Positions 1 to 14,255 of a DNA stretch of 64,000 bases are shown here, piece after piece. The stretch's first letter is position 1; each line of letters opens with the position of its first letter. Source of the stretch: Atherinomorus stipes (lineage: Eukaryota > Chordata > Actinopteri > Atheriniformes > Atherinidae); the NCBI GenBank assembly GCA_023101725.1, contig JALJCO010003968.1, positions 124,001 to 188,000 of the forward strand. Direction: 5' to 3'. Below the pieces are notes generated by a model that made no database searches, had not been told where the DNA came from, and saw only the letters and a program-made list of their open reading frames with translations. The position numbers and the translations under genes are program-made.

Positions 1-3000
1 AGTGATGCATTGTACGTACAGTGCACCCATGTTCAGTCAAACCCCATTACTTTTTCTTTGTTATTGTTCTCCATGAGTATTGTTGTTTTTTTCCTACCAA
101 TGTTAGCCAGCAACAGTTTAAATACTGTTTTACTTTGCATAACATGTCTGAGCTGTGATTTCAGCAGTGATATGTAGTGATGTGTTCTCCAGTTACTGCA
201 GACATACATAACAGTGTACACTGTAAATGGAAGCACTTCACTGCATTAACTGTATGACATCATTTCTAAATGAAAGTTTACGTTTTCCTGTGTTAGGTGT
301 AAGTTCATATTAATGCAAAGTGCAATGCATGCACCAATTCAGAAAAAAGATATGGGAAAGGCTGAAAAAGACTAAAAGAAACAGCTGTAAACTGCTATGA
401 AGCTCTGTAACCCTGGGAGGAAATTCATAGTTGGGTCAGCATTTTCATTGGGGTGACAAGAGCAACGTTATTTGATTTATTGTTTACTGAACAAACAAAC
501 AAACAAAAAACATAAATCTTAAAGCAGATTCAAGTTTGAGTAAATATTGCTCATAGCTTTTTAAAGTTTGAAATCCAAAGTAAAATGTTCTTAAGTTTCA
601 CAAAGTGAAGAAACAAAGTGAATTATTAAAATGGGGTTTCATCGTGGTACAAAGAATATTTTCTCCCACAGCACAGAACTATCATAACTTACTTATCATC
701 CTGCAAATATGACTTTATTCGTATGCACAATGGACACCTCAGGCAACATTTCAATATTATTTGATAAGCGACTCGTGGGTAGTGATGCCTGAAATGATTT
801 AGGCCCAAGTGCATAGTGAGAGGATGAGTAGATAGGAACGACTGCCAAGTGCCTTTTCTCTCTTTTCACCTTAGTCCTGGTGTTTCAGTTTCCACTGATG
901 GCATTTCACACATTAAGAGCAGATGCTGTGGGTAGGAGGCTTTTGTTATGATTTACTGTCAACCTCTTCGTTTCCATGTTGGGAAGGGCAGATACTGCAC
1001 AGCAAGAACACCATTATCAGATCAGCAACTGAGTGTCACATATCAGGGGTAGTAAACTCTGTATTTCATCCCACCACCTGCAGTGCAGGAAAACAAATGG
1101 AACATGTGACTGCAAACCATTAGTAGTGAACTGTATGCTGTTATCATGAAAATGACACTGGGTTTTCTGCACCAGGGGTCTGCAGTGTCATTCCACAAGT
1201 TCTATTTTAATAAGATCACTCCGCTCTGAGAAGGGGATTTTTTCTCTTCTCCCCCATCAGTTGAGATTTTCTGCATCTGTCTTATTTCTCACTTTCAGTC
1301 ACACTCACAGCTGTCGTTTGTAATTGTGTTATGCCTCACATGTCAGTCCACTTTTATGTGAGAAATCTAATCAAGTATTGATATTTCTTATCGGCTATGA
1401 TCTTTCTGAATAAAGCCTCTTAATACAGGTGTCAATACATTGCCATCATCTCATCACTGCATGTCTAAAGTGGATACTAAAACCAAACAGATATATCAAG
1501 ACCATAAACTCCTCTTAAACATAAAATAGATAAATTTGTGTTAAATCAGTGTAGTGGAATGTGTTGAGGAAGCAGGTCACCTTTAACCTAACTATAGGAG
1601 ATAAACAATATTGTACAAGTAGTAAAACTAATTTAACTCAGTAGAGATGCTTGAATTACCATCAGCTGAATCTGACTTGGGGAGCAACATCACTAATTGT
1701 TAATTTACATCATATTGAATTTGTTTCTTTTTTGCACCGTGATGAGCAGCAAAGCAATGAAACGCTTAATTGAAAGTTGAATCAAGGCCATTTGCATAAT
1801 TCATTAGTTATCTTTTTTGTGACTTTAGTCAGATTGGGTGTGTTCCAGCTGTGACTGGAGGTCAGCTGGCATTGCTTCTGTGGCTCCTGTCACTGCTATA
1901 GAAATCCCTTGTGCCGTACTTTAAATCATGCCATGCTCTGCAGTGTAAGCTGGATTTTCTCAGAATTCTCTATTACACCATAACAATCCCATTCGTGACA
2001 CTGAACCCTGCCATTGAGTGTATTTATGTTATTTGCATTCGTTTTTAATTGCATGATTTTAATATTTCTACAGTGTCAAATTAAATGTTTTTTTTTTTTT
2101 TGTTTGTTTTTTTTACTAAAGAAAACCTTTAAGCAAGGAAAAAAAATAGACCAACAAAGAGAACAGGAAGAAACCCCACAACAGGGAAAGCAGCTGAGCA
2201 CACTTTTTTAAGAGCTTGCATCGCAAAGAGCGATTCAACTTAATGTATTATTTATATGCGGCTGCCTATTCACAATAATAATGGTTTGCAGCCACATTGG
2301 GTATATTAGCTACAAATCTGTCATCATCTTATGTTTGTGAGCATATTGTAAACTCTCAGACAGATGTGACTGAAAATCGTTTCAAACCCTTATTACCAGC
2401 TCTTTTATTCTGTAAGGACATATGCACTTGTGAAATCAAGTAGTCTGTTTTTTTTTGTGTGTGTGTGACATGTTTATTTGGACAATTTTTACCATGGGAA
2501 GTTAACTGGTTGGTACACAACTTCCTGTAAAGTCATGATATATACCGTAATGGGAAGAGTAGAAAATATTATTATTTGATATTCTAGACGGATAATTGAT
2601 TTAGAAACGTTTCATCTAAATCTTAATTACCAGGGTTACCAAACAGAACAGACAGGGTCCACAAATCAGGACGTGGCTGCATGTTTTCAATGATATTACT
2701 TCGATATTTGGTGGTATTCTGAATGTTCGTTGTGTAATCTGGTTTGAGATCTTGTTTCCTAGTGACAAAAAACTATTGTAGGATTTCAGTCATGTACAGG
2801 TATTGTGTAACAACTAGACTACAGCGGTTCAATGGCTATAACCAGCCGCTGTACTAATTTACTTGGATTAGCTTGAAAATAGAAAGCACCAAAAAATCCT
2901 GATGCTCAAATGCAATCCTAAATGTTCCTCTGGGACGATTTAGCCTGTTCTTCAATGCTTTAGTCATCAAAGACTTGACATAGTCTCACTTTTGGCGAGC

Positions 3001-6000
3001 AGCAGCCTCCATCCACCTTAATGATTCTTTATTATTTTAATCTTAAATCGCAGTACAACCATAAATAGCTATTTATAATGATTAAATATAGTTAAAACAG
3101 CTGCATTGTTTCAGGAGGAGTGTGAGTGACCCATCAGAAGGGTACAGACTGTACTCTCATCCCTCTAATGGCCACAAATTACCTGTAATGACATTTAGTG
3201 GCTTTTCTTACCAAGTCCTTTACTGTAAGTTGGTTTTAGTGTGACTGCAACATGAAGGTATAACTGAATCTGTAAAGTGAATTATATGATGAGCACTCCT
3301 GTTTTGGCTCCAATGTCTGGCAAAGCTGGGAAATCCTGACATCCATTACAATCGAACACCTATTAGTTTGTATCCATTAAATTTGCTCCAGATTTGGGGA
3401 TTCAAATCTCTATCAAATTTGGCTTACAGAGCTGAAAGTGCCTCATTAATTGTCAGCGATTAGTTAAAACACATTGCTTTGTGTAATTTTAATCATCTAC
3501 TTCTCTATGTCTTTGTTTTACAATACCAAGCATCACAGTAATGTAATTGTGCTACTGAACCAAACTTCTTCAGTATTTTACACCAACTTAAGTTACTGCA
3601 TGAATGCAGAACTCTACATTTTGTCTTCGAGACACGTCTAAGGATTGAGGAGCTGTCTGCATCTCCACTGTTTAGTGCTATGTGGCTGTAAACAGAGAAG
3701 GTATCCCCAAAGACTCCTAGAAGCTGGGATTTGTTCTATTGACCTCAGTGAGCATTTTGTGGAATAATCTTTGTATCGCGTCCATTTCTAAATGCCACAT
3801 TAAAACTGAATACTGATGAATATCTAAACTTTCTGATGTTTTTACATATCAGCATTACCTTCTTGAGTCACAATCTTTTTAGTTCAAAAAGATTATAAAT
3901 AATTATCATTTATGTGAGGATCTGTTCTCCTTTTCGTACAGGTTTATACATTTGTCATTCATTCGTTTTCTATCCTGCTTATATCAAATCAGAGTTGCGA
4001 GGCGCAACAGATTTATACAGAAATTCTCAAAATCCTCTTCCGAATCACAGGGTTGTGCTGAGGCATAAAAGCACTTTCTCTTTCATATCAGCCATTACAA
4101 AATCCTTTTAGGCATTTGGAAGAGTCAGAGGATGTTACAGGAGGGTGTGAACTGCGCGGTGTGGTGAGTTACTATTTTAAACATGCTTTTTACTTGGAAA
4201 ATATAGGTCTTATTTCAAAGAGCTTGGTCAAGTTAACAGCACACTGTATCTAAAACTTTCTTCTGCAGAGATCTGCAATCTATACAGCATAATTCAGCTG
4301 CCAGATATATTGTAGGTTTTGAAAAAAAAGAAGATTACACGTGATATTGTGCTGACTTTGCCTACTGTATGTAAGTTATTTTCATCCCTTTGTATTTGTA
4401 TTTCAGGGGCACATCTCCTTTGATGTTTGCTTTTATGACAATGATCACATTGAAACAATGCCTTTCTTCTTTAAAACATTCTTTGTGAGGATTAGTCATT
4501 CCATTATGTGTTAAAGCTTTGAGACAAACCCTGTGACAATCACAGCCACTCTGCGATTAGCAGGGTTAAACGTCAGCCACCGGGGTGAAAGATTTAGAAG
4601 AAGTCAAATACAATTCCTTTGTCTGGTATCAGCTGCATGTGTTTAAGAGCATGTGGCTCGGCGGTTGCTGTTGTGCAGAGCAGTGCGCCTTGTGACATGG
4701 ATAGGACATTGTTGATGCTAAGCAGATGCAGAGAGCTTGTGGCTCCCGCACAGACCAAGCTGAGTGAGGGTTTAGAGATTTATAATGCGGTCATGAGATG
4801 ACTAAGACAGAGGGATTAGAGCCTCTTAGATCTGGGTCTTTCTTGCCCTGAATTAGAGAAAGTAGGAGCTTTTGTGGACCACCAGGCTCTGTTGACATAG
4901 GATGCAGCAGCTGAATTCATTGCTATGTGAAGATTTGTTCAAACATGGCTAACACATTTGCGCTTCTTTTTCTGGTTGTGTACTATGGAATTCAGCGGCT
5001 TATTACTCTCAGATTTCATATCTTTTTGGAGTATGTCTTTCATATTTCAACATTTGCATTAGTGAGTAATTTCATACTTTAATGGGTAACTCTTACTGTA
5101 TCCTCTTTATGTTTATTATAAACTTACATAATGTACTTTGCTGTACATTCATATGAAAAAAACGGTGATATGTTGTGCTAATTAATTTGTCTTAATTCTT
5201 AGAGGCCTCCTATTAGATGCGTTTTGACCAAGAGCACCCAAAATGTGGCCAAATATATTTCCTCCAGGGCTTAAAAGATTATTTCAGACCTCAGTCTGAT
5301 GCATTATCACTAAGGTTCACGGTTCAGGTTAAATTCGGCTCCTGAAGTGTGTCATGTTTCTGGCAGTACTCATTGGAGTACAGTATCAGTACTTCCACTC
5401 TGAGCCTGCAAAAACAATAATACTAGAATGTCTGATTCAACTGTTTCAACTCAAAACTTGTTCACATTGAACACTTTTTCTCTCGGAGTTTCGGTACACG
5501 TATTGTCTAATTTGTGCATTAGAGAATACCTGCTGAAAAACAGTTGGACTATCACAACAGCAGGCTGTAAACAGGAAAGAGCATTCTAAATGTATTAACT
5601 TAAAATCTGTCTGAGTTACATATTTCTTTGGGGTCAGATGTCACTTTCAGCATAACCATTGTGAATCAGAGATTGTTTTATTGCTCCGATTCCACTATGT
5701 TCTTGTCACAATCTGAGTTCTCACCACTCATTCATCCCGTATCTTCCAAGAAAAATGTCAGAGTCTGAATGTTTTATTTACAGACAGTTCCAGCTATTCC
5801 AGTGGCTGATAAAGATTTTTTCACTGCAGCTGCATCATTAGAAAAGGATGCTCACCCTCATGTTGTGTGCCATCTTCATTTATTTTTCACTCTAACACAT
5901 ATACTCATGTTTATATGAGTGTTCCCTTTACTATGACTCCAAAATATTCAAATAGACCTTGTGGTTGCAGTGATGTACACATTTTATTATGGATAGTTTT

Positions 6001-7889
6001 TGTACAAAAGCCTAAAAAATGGGTGCAGGGTTTAGCAGGAAAGCAGATTCAGTAAGTGATCTCAAAGGTCCTATCTCCTTACCGTCGCCCTTTTATACTT
6101 CGATTTCTCTGCTGGGACCCTGTTTTGCCCCTGGTCCCTGTGGTCAAGGTGAAGGGCGCCAGGGAAGGGACCTCCGATAAGACCCATACTGTATATCTGG
6201 AGAAGGTTTTTACCAGGTTGATGCTGCTATCGTCTCACTGTTTTATGACAGGCAGTGAATAAATCGCTACAGCCTGTTACCACCAGATAATTGACCCACA
6301 CTGTTGAGGTTTTGTTTGGTTAATTCATCAAGAGGATAATATGGAAGAGCCCCTTCTCTCAAACAAAACATTTGTCTGGTCTTGATATGCTTGTGCCTGC
6401 GTCTCCTCATGTGCAGTTCTCAGTACTTGTCAACTGAATCTGATCTGTGTATGAAAGTTATTTCCTGTTCTTCTATCTGCACGGTTACAGGCAAGCTTTG
6501 ATTCTAAAAAAAAAAAAAAAAAAAGAGGGGGGCAGAAGCTTGATGTAATAAGCAGTTTTCTTTGTAGTTTTACATGATCTGGGCATGTTTTGCCCGACTA
6601 TGATTTTTAAATGGTTCAGGCAGTAGCTACAGCAGACTGTGTTGGCTTTTTGAGTTGCCACAAGATTTCTCACTTTTTTTTTTTTTTTTTTTAAATACTG
6701 CACATCGCCACCACAACCACATTGCTAAATATTTATTGAGTACGTCTTTGTCATTATTGCTGCCATGACAAACAAGAGCCCTACTTTCTGACTGGAACTC
6801 GTATATTTTACCTGTGAGAGAACATTGCATAAGCGGGTGCTCCGGGTTTATCATGTTTGAACCATCCCCGTCTATCACAATAATCACAAGAGCACTTGAG
6901 GCCCACATTAAATCTTTCATTTGCTGCGAGCACAACCACAACATCCCATAATGGTGCTTATGCACTTTTTTCCATTAGTGTCAGCCTTTCCAGTCATAAT
7001 ATTAAAGCAAAACATCCTTGGTTTTTTGTCTGTGGTAAACATTAAAACGAGTCTGCTCAGCAGGCTTTTTCATGGGGAAATATTTTAGCACACCTCCTGA
7101 CACAGGTGGGTTATTGGGGGGATTTGCATTAACAGTGAAAACTGAATGAACAGGAACTGCGCAATAGCTTTTCCTTTCTATGTCAAGTGCACACAGAGAT
7201 CAGTGCTCGCACTCAGGGCCACTCACTGCCACAGCCACAACTGTATGATGACCATTCACTCAGGAATCACTCATCTCATAGTAGAAATTACATCATGCTG
7301 CAGCAGGAGGCACCAGCACTGTTAGGCACCGAAGACAAACAAGTAAATTAAATATGAGAGCATTATGATGGAGGTTTATTGAAGCCTGTTGCCAGATTCT
7401 CTGATGCATACGCTCTGGATTGCAATGATATAAATATTCATTACTTTTTGTATTTGCAGGTTTTTCCAATACTGTGGTAATAACCATTCTACTTGGTTAC
7501 AATTCAGTGCCCTATGCAGCTGTGTCAGAATTTGAAAACAGGCGGCATGATTAAACGCAGTTGTCTGTTAGTTATTTTGATAAACCTGTCCAGTTGGGGT
7601 TCTTTTGTGTTGCTTTGGCAAAGTAAGTGCACTGGATTCATCACCTGTGTTGTACATGTTTGCTTTCTATGAATTCAAACCAAAGAATAATTGTTTGGGT
7701 TGATCTTAAATGAACAGGTTGCATTCGTAAAGACAGACTGCTTGTATTTATTGCCTATAGTAAATAAATATTTGATATTTAATTAAATGCAACAGGGAAT
7801 CCTCTTTTGATTTTTAGTACAACATTGATGTTACAAGAGGTCATTCCTGCTGACAGAAGTAGCCTTACATTATTAACACAGTGACTTTT
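1..7889. other. intronic stretch with no recognised gene; mostly unique-looking DNA
   Basis: I see only short homopolymers and microsatellites: (AAAC)n near 492-510, poly-T at about 2088-2101 and 2109-2114, poly-A at about 6507-6524, poly-T at about 6674-6692. A probable SINE-like remnant lies at 3954-4005. The short open frames here show no domain and no splice context. A sub-stretch at about 1660-1815 has the AT-rich, TAATTA-like texture of conserved noncoding DNA, which cannot be shown without alignment. Confidence 0.5.
3954..4005 (-). repeat. degraded 3' end of a teleost tRNA-like SINE repeat
   Basis: The stretch reads like the minus-strand tail of the family seen better at 60361-60485: CATTCATTC, TTTCTAT, then a decayed GCTTAT and GGGTCGCGG-like motif. 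Only about 50 nt is left, so assignment is tentative. Confidence 0.35.
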
Positions 7890-8075
7890 GTTTGAATATA
7901 TGGTTGAATATATTAATTATATATAATATATTGAATATATTATTGAATATATATTGGCTGCATGGTGCTTCCTCCCACCATCCAAACACATGCATGTTAT
8001 GTTAACAGGTCTTTTTCATTAATGAGACTGTGTATCTCGACTACCTTAATAAATAAAGGCTAAATAAATGTACAG
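7890..8075 (+). repeat. AT-rich microsatellite followed by a SINE-like repeat remnant
   Basis: The first 65 nt is an imperfect GAATATAT-type tract. From about 7956 the sequence GCTGCATGGTG, TTCCTCCCACC and ACATGCATGTTA follows the pattern of the tRNA-like teleost repeat seen at 26990-27268. It ends in AATAAATAAAGGCTAAATAAA, like the 3' variant found there. The middle, including the promoter-like B box, is deleted. Confidence 0.55.
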
Positions 8076-8397
8076 CAACATCATAATTTCCCTTTGGCGA
8101 TTAAAAAATTCACTATTAAATAATAATAATTTTTGAAAAGTAGCCATAATTTTGCAATACATGATTATGTTTTTATGTCTCATTGTTTTTCGCTCTTATG
8201 AAGCAGTATTATATATTTGCAGTAATTGGAAAACAGCCATTGTAAGGATATCCTGATTGGTCAAGCTGTAATGAAACAGGAAGTTGAGTTATTGTGGCTG
8301 ATAGTGTATATGCATTGGAATTGGAACACTAAAGTAAGTTTTGCCAGATACAAAATATAGTTAAGTAATTAAAGCACATTTAGAAATGATTCATTCA

Positions 8398-10170
8398 ATT
8401 TATTCAGCCGTATTTGTCTACTGCCAATTCATGACATTATCTCCAGGCACTTAACAGACAAATCAGTTCGAGTCAATTCATTGTCATCCAGTCAGTATCC
8501 ATACAACCCAATTCATAATAGATAATAACTTGCAGTCAGTAGCTAAGGAAACCAATGGGCTGTGTCAAGTCTTGACTTTGATTTAACCCCCAGTCCTCAG
8601 CGTGCACTGGGTTGGGGTAGCAGTGGAGAGGAAAAAACACTCCCTTTTAACACGAAGGAAAATTTTCCAGCTGAACCTGGTTAGCTCAGGGAGGAAACAG
8701 CCATCTGCCTCGACCGGTTGGGCTGGAGAGGACAAGAAAGAGAGGCCAACGGGCACCACAGCTTTCATCTAGCAAAACCTGCTGAGAGAGGAGAAATATA
8801 AGTTCATGAAACTAATACTGTCATAAGTTAATAGATGGAAAAGAAAGAACTAAGAGATGAAAAGGAAAGGAAGGGCTCAGTGCATCATGGGACGTCCCTC
8901 AGCAGTCTCAGCCTAAGGCATCATAACTAAGGATTGGCTAGCCACCCCTAAGATTCATCAAAAAGAGGTTTTAAGCCTAACCTTAAAGGTGAAGAGTGTT
9001 TGCTTCCTGAACCCAATCTGGGAGCAGGTCCCATAAGAGAGACCTGATAGCCAAAGGCTCAGCCTTCCATTCGACTCTTAGAGACTCTTGGAACCACAAG
9101 CAAATTAGTAGTCTAAGAATGAAACGCTCTGTTGGGAATATATGAACCTATAAGATCTTTGATACACAATGGAGCTTGGTGAAGAGTTGAGGAGTTCTAA
9201 ATGTGAGGAGAATTTCAAATTCTATCCTAGATTTACAGTAACAGAGAGCCAATGGAGAGAAGTTAAAACTGGAGAAACATGATTGCTTCCACTTGTTCTC
9301 TTTAGAACTCTTACTGCCTTTTGAAACAGTTGGAGGCTTTTCAGAGCATATCTGTGGTAGCCCAATAATAAGGAATCCCAGTGTTTCAATCTTTAAGTAA
9401 AAAGGCATGGTAACAGGGTGTCCCCAGTTATAGTAATATTTTGTAAGTGGAAGAAGGTAGTTCTAAAACTCTCCTGTTTTATATGTGAGTCAAAGGACAG
9501 ATCCTGGTCAAAACTAACTGGCACTGTAAGCCAAATTAATGCCATTCAGATCGATTGCGTAGATGGAAAATTTTGTCCTGAGTTTTTCCATATCCAAAGA
9601 CAAAAAACACTGGTCTTTTTTGAATTTAGAAGAAGAAAATTCAGAGTCATCCAGGCCTTTATTTCTTTAAGACATCTTTGTAATCTTATAAACTGTTATC
9701 AGGCTCTATTGATACTGTATGTACATCTGAGGGTCATTTGCATAGCAATGAAAGTTCATACAATTCTGTCTAAAAATATTACCCAAGGGAAGAATGTATA
9801 ATGTGAAAAGTACTGGTCCAAGTACAGAACCCTGAGGAACTCCATGATTTACTTTGGTGTATGAGGACAGCTTACTATTCACAAATTCAAATCTATCAGA
9901 TAAGCATGACTTAAACCACCCTATCACAGTTTATTGAATCCAGATAGCATGTTCAAGCCCCTGTAGCATTACCTAATGGTCAGTAGTGTCAAATGCAGCA
10001 CTGATATCCAACAAGATCAGACACAAGACCTTTGTCTGAGACCATGAGAAGATCATTGGTTACCTTGACATGACAATGTGGTCTCTGTGCTGTGATGAGC
10101 TCTAAGTCTTCAAACAGATTATTTCTGCTAAAATGGATACATAATTGAGTTTGAAACTGTGAGAGGTGAG
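8398..10170 (-). mobile_element. L2-type (Maui-like) non-LTR retrotransposon, 5'-truncated and decayed
   Basis: Read on the minus strand it contains reverse-transcriptase pieces in the correct order. Near 10000-9950 there is an A-F-D-T-T-D-H-like block. At 9927-9800 there is W-F-K-S-C-L-S-D-R-F, then G-V-P-Q-G-S-V-L-G-P and F-H-C-Y-A-N-D, where the catalytic YADD box has become YAND. A C-terminal region follows with Q-K-A-V-R-V-L, L-T-S-L-H-W-L and F-K-V-R-L-K-T. The 3' end runs through the well-known teleost segment (CTCGACCGG near 8708) to a terminal motif at about 8400. Many stops and frameshifts make it inactive. Known: L2 LINEs of fish share this RT signature. The right (5') boundary is approximate. 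Confidence 0.85.
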
Positions 10171-11189
10171 TAATGTTGTGTTTTAAAGAGTTAAAATGAA
10201 ATTTGAAGAGTTAAAATCTATTTTTTGTTTTTTCTTTTGGCATTTGGAGAGATTACTTGGTGGCATATGCTAAATCAAAAAATATATGAGTTGTAAATGT
10301 AATTCTTTTGTTCACTGTGACCTTAAGTAAAAATTAAAAACCAGTTTTCAGAATTGAAGAGTACTCCAGTAGGAACTGGATATGTTTTTTCATAGTAAAC
10401 TAAGGTTGTCTGTTGCAATTCAGCTTGTGGGGATGTATGGCGCGAGCATCTGGGCCAGAAGCACAGAGCGTGAATTACAGTCCTCTCAAAAGTCTCCTTG
10501 TCTCAGTGAACCACTGCCTTATGGTAATCGGTTGATGAATTGTCTCTGTATCTGTGAACTGCAGGTGGGTTGCACAGATAAACACAGAAGAGGAGAGAGA
10601 TAAGGCTCTAGCATCGGATGCTCACTGGGGTGTTTAGTCCGATCTCTTTCTATTTGGTATTTAGATGGAATCTCTTGCTCGTTGTTAGCCAAGTGCAGGC
10701 CAGTCTCAGAGCTCATGGTCATCATCTTCCATCATTACACCACCTTTGCTCCAATGCTGACTGATACCATTTCTCAGTAAATTCTAATGTATCTCAGGTC
10801 TAGTCATCGTGCTATTAAGAAAAAAAGAAAAATTCTTTCAAGTCTTAATAGTTTTGTTTGACATGCGTGGATTGTCTAAACGTGCATTTGCACGTGTGCA
10901 CATGTTTGTCCACGAGCAGCCTTGTTTAAAGTGGTAACAGGTTCATTTAAGCAGGGTAGCGTTGGGTTACACAGCAGAGTGGAGAAGTCGTGTTATGTTC
11001 CTGTGACGGGTGTGTTACGTATTAGATTTAAAAGCTGCTGCCATGTAGATATCAGTTTTACACTCTCGGGTAAGTTACGTACCTATGACGTAAGGCATTT
11101 TGGTTAATAAGTCTAAACATTGATGCACTGTGTAGCTGGAACTACCCCCTTCTGATTACCCACTTTATGTACTGGATGCTCTTAATAAT
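10171..11189. other. intronic stretch with nothing recognised
   Basis: No exon, RNA gene or clear mobile element was recognised. The short frames near 10382-10725 overlap on both strands and have no homology I know. Confidence 0.4.
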
Positions 11190-11372
11190 GGGTTGCTGTG
11201 GTTCAGTGGGTAAAGTGTGCCTGTCCACATACTAAAGTGTTCTTAAGCACTGAACCCTTTAACAGTAAGGTCAGCTCTGGAGCATGCAGCTGTTGGTGAG
11301 GAAGTGTGAAGGTGACTGGGATGCAAACTGTACAGAGCTGTAAGTGTGACTGCTTAAGGCTGCTTAAGGCTC
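11190..11372 (+). repeat. decayed tRNA-derived SINE
   Basis: Starts with an A-box-like GTGGTTCAGTGGGTAAAGT and continues with a CTTAAGCACTGAACCC block, GCATGCAGCTGTTGGTG, and GACTGGGATGCAAACTGTA. These match the layout of the common teleost SINE body. No clear tail or target duplication was found, so it is old. Confidence 0.55.
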
Positions 11373-13434
11373 CAGCTTTTTATGTTATTATTCAAATTGT
11401 TTATTTTATTGTATTGGCTTTAAAAACTGGAATTCTTTAATTAGCTGTTTAACAGATAAACTATCAGCAACTATCTTGATAAGTAATTAATCGTTTGAAG
11501 CCTGTACTCTTGGGTTTGTCTAATTTAAGTTAGACACATTTCACTTTTTATGTAACACTATATGTAGTCAGATAAAGTGAAACTCCTGAATTGATCACAT
11601 TGAACTGAACATTTCAAATGCATACTTTAGGATTTTTGGACATTTACAGTTAAGACCAGTAATAGATTGAAAAAATACTTGGCATATTGATAAGCAATTA
11701 TGATTAATTTTAGTAAAACAGACACACTACAAACAAAGAGGATCAATCTTTTTACGAACATCAAACAGTAACCTTTATAAAGGAATCAGTGGTGGATATT
11801 TTTCCCTATTTTTTTATTTCTCTTTTCCTTTCCTCTTTTTTGTTCACAGTTTGGGGTCCAGCTTGCCTTCTTGGTTTGTTTAAGGTCAATCAAATCATTT
11901 AAACACCATCCACTTTCTGTTTTCCGTCTTGCTGTGAGAGGGCCCAGCAAGTCTTCTGCAGCTGTATTAAATTTGGATATGACAGACCAATCTGCTGCCA
12001 TTCTAAATCTAATTAGGATGCGATAAGGTTATAAACATGAAGATTAAACAAATACTTCACGCAGGGCAGCTTGTTCACTCTGGCTATAATCATTAAAAAT
12101 AACATCCTTTTAGATCTAATTGATGAAGGCATGCAGTTACAGTTTTTCAGGTTTTATGATTACAGTTTGCTTTGCTTCCTTATCTGGTCATTTAATCAAT
12201 TAGTTGACATGACACTATTGTAAATGGTGATAAAAAAGGAGCAGGTAAAGATGCAATCTGGTGTTAATGTCAGACTGAGGAGTCTGAGGTTTCATTATCT
12301 GCATATTAATAAAAGGGGAGGAAGATGATGTGAGATTAATGAAGATGTCAGATCTGAGAATTGTTCATACGTTTCTCAACGGTTTATACGAGGCTCTTAG
12401 AATGTTTGTCAGTTTGAGATTCCAAAGTATTCAGGGTCTTCAGTGTGTTGCACAGTAGATGGACCGACTGTGCTGCCTGACTATATGGGAAAGAAATGAA
12501 GAAAACGTGCAGTTGCAGCATCAAAGATTGTAAATGAAATATTGTCCATCAATCCGTTTCCATGGATTAAATGAGTTGATTACTTTTCCGTGATGTTGAA
12601 AATACTGATACTGGACTGAAAAAGAGGAAAATGAATGTAGCGTGCCAAACAGCTTCTCTGGCTGGTTTATTTATGAGCTACAAACCGTGCACGTATCACC
12701 ACTTTAATTTGAACAAAGTCCACGCTCAAGCATGAAAGATTCAGTGACAATAAATCACATTTCTAAAAAAAGAGCAGATATTTTTGTCAGTTTGTTTGTA
12801 TGACAAAATACTGTATTAGAGGCATGCTAAAAAAAAAAATAAAAAAAAAATAGGAGGCTATTTTTTTTCTTTTTGCGGGGGTGGAAGGGTATATAATAGG
12901 AGGTGAAATATTGTTCTCTTTTTTAATTAAAAGCTAAAGAGTACATGTCCATGGTTTGAAATACAGTAAGAATATTAATAGACTTTATTGTGATTTTCCC
13001 CTTTTAACAGTTAACTTAAAGTTTACTGGTGTTTTTTATGCATAATAATGTTGAATTCAGCATTATTTTAGAGGACATTTCAAAGCATCAAGAGATATAT
13101 TACTTTGCACAGATAAAAGATCTTGCGTTATGTGCAGCAATTAATGAGATACACGTGAATTCCAGACACCTTACAAATTTAAACAGAGCTGTTTAACAAT
13201 TAAACTGTGGACTGTGTGTGATAGCTTAATTGACATTCAAGAAAAGGAACTGTTGGAGTGTTAAAATCAGTCACGTGTGTGTGTGTGAGCTTTGTCTTTT
13301 TCCTTCTAGACCATTTTCCACTGCTTTAGTGTTTGTGCATTTACATGTTTACATGTTGTCTTTAAAAAAAGAAAAAAAGTCAAGAAGTATCACACAGAAG
13401 ACGAGATGAATATTCTAGATGAGGTACATGTTTA
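11373..13434. other. intronic stretch with nothing recognised
   Basis: AT-rich DNA with an A-rich microsatellite at 12830-12851. No exon or element was recognised. Confidence 0.4.
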
Positions 13435-13595
13435 ACAGTCAGGGACTACTGTTTACTGACCTACAGAGGTCGGTAAGGCGCTACATTTACCTAAGTACAT
13501 TTTTACAAAAATTGTACTTTTAAGAGTAAATTTATTATAGTGTACTTTTTACTTTTCCTCAAGTAACTCTACTTCTACTCCATTACAATGGCATA
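13435..13595. repeat. teleost MITE fragment rich in ACTTNNACTCAAGTA words
   Basis: Contains TACATTTACCTAAGTACATT, GTACTTTTAAGAGTAAAT and CAAGTAACTCTACTTCTACT, the texture of a small hAT-like fish MITE. Ends are not resolvable. Confidence 0.45.
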
Positions 13596-13599
13596 CATC

Positions 13600-13700
13600 T
13601 AGGCTTGGGGCGATAATCAATAAATCAGTTCATTGCAAGATAAATGAAAATGAACTAGATATTTTTTCTGGCCTCGATATATAGACTTTTTTTCACACTT
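13600..13700 (+). mobile_element. possible left end of a hAT-type MITE
   Basis: Begins TAGGCTTGGGGCGATAATC, a variant of the TAGGGCTGGGCGATAT terminus of the complete element at 44063. Followed by CGATATATAGAC words. No matching right end or target duplication was found, so this is a truncated copy. Confidence 0.45.
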
Positions 13701-14255
13701 CCTTGGTTTTTGACCGGAAATGCGCAACCGACGCAGATCTTTACTTCCGACAACAATGTCTCAAGTTAGAGTGTTAAGTCAATATAGCGCACTGGGCTGT
13801 TTTTCTTTTGCTCTGAAGCAGTCCAACATCAATTTCCGGGAGTTTTCAACATCCATCAATGATAGACATTGATAGGGATGGAAAAAGTGAAGCCTCATGA
13901 AACGACGAGTCATTTTGGCACGACTGCTGTGAGCACAGATTGTTATACTGGCCATGACCACATCGATCCCCTGCTGTAAACATTTGATACAGTCAAAGAG
14001 CAAGAATTAATAAATAAAATAAAAAAATAAATTAATAAAACTAAAATAAAATAAAATAAATTATGTCCTCAGTCTCGCGTTACTGTTTTCATCTATCAGT
14101 GTTAAAATAGAAGAAGTTTTTTTTGTCCTTGCATGCATCAACATTTTTAACTGTGTTGTGTAAAGTTGTGGCCGCTGTTATCTGTGGGATCCTTCATGGT
14201 GAGATGGACTGTATTGAATAGCAGCACATGATGCAGCTTTGAAGCCGTGGATTAA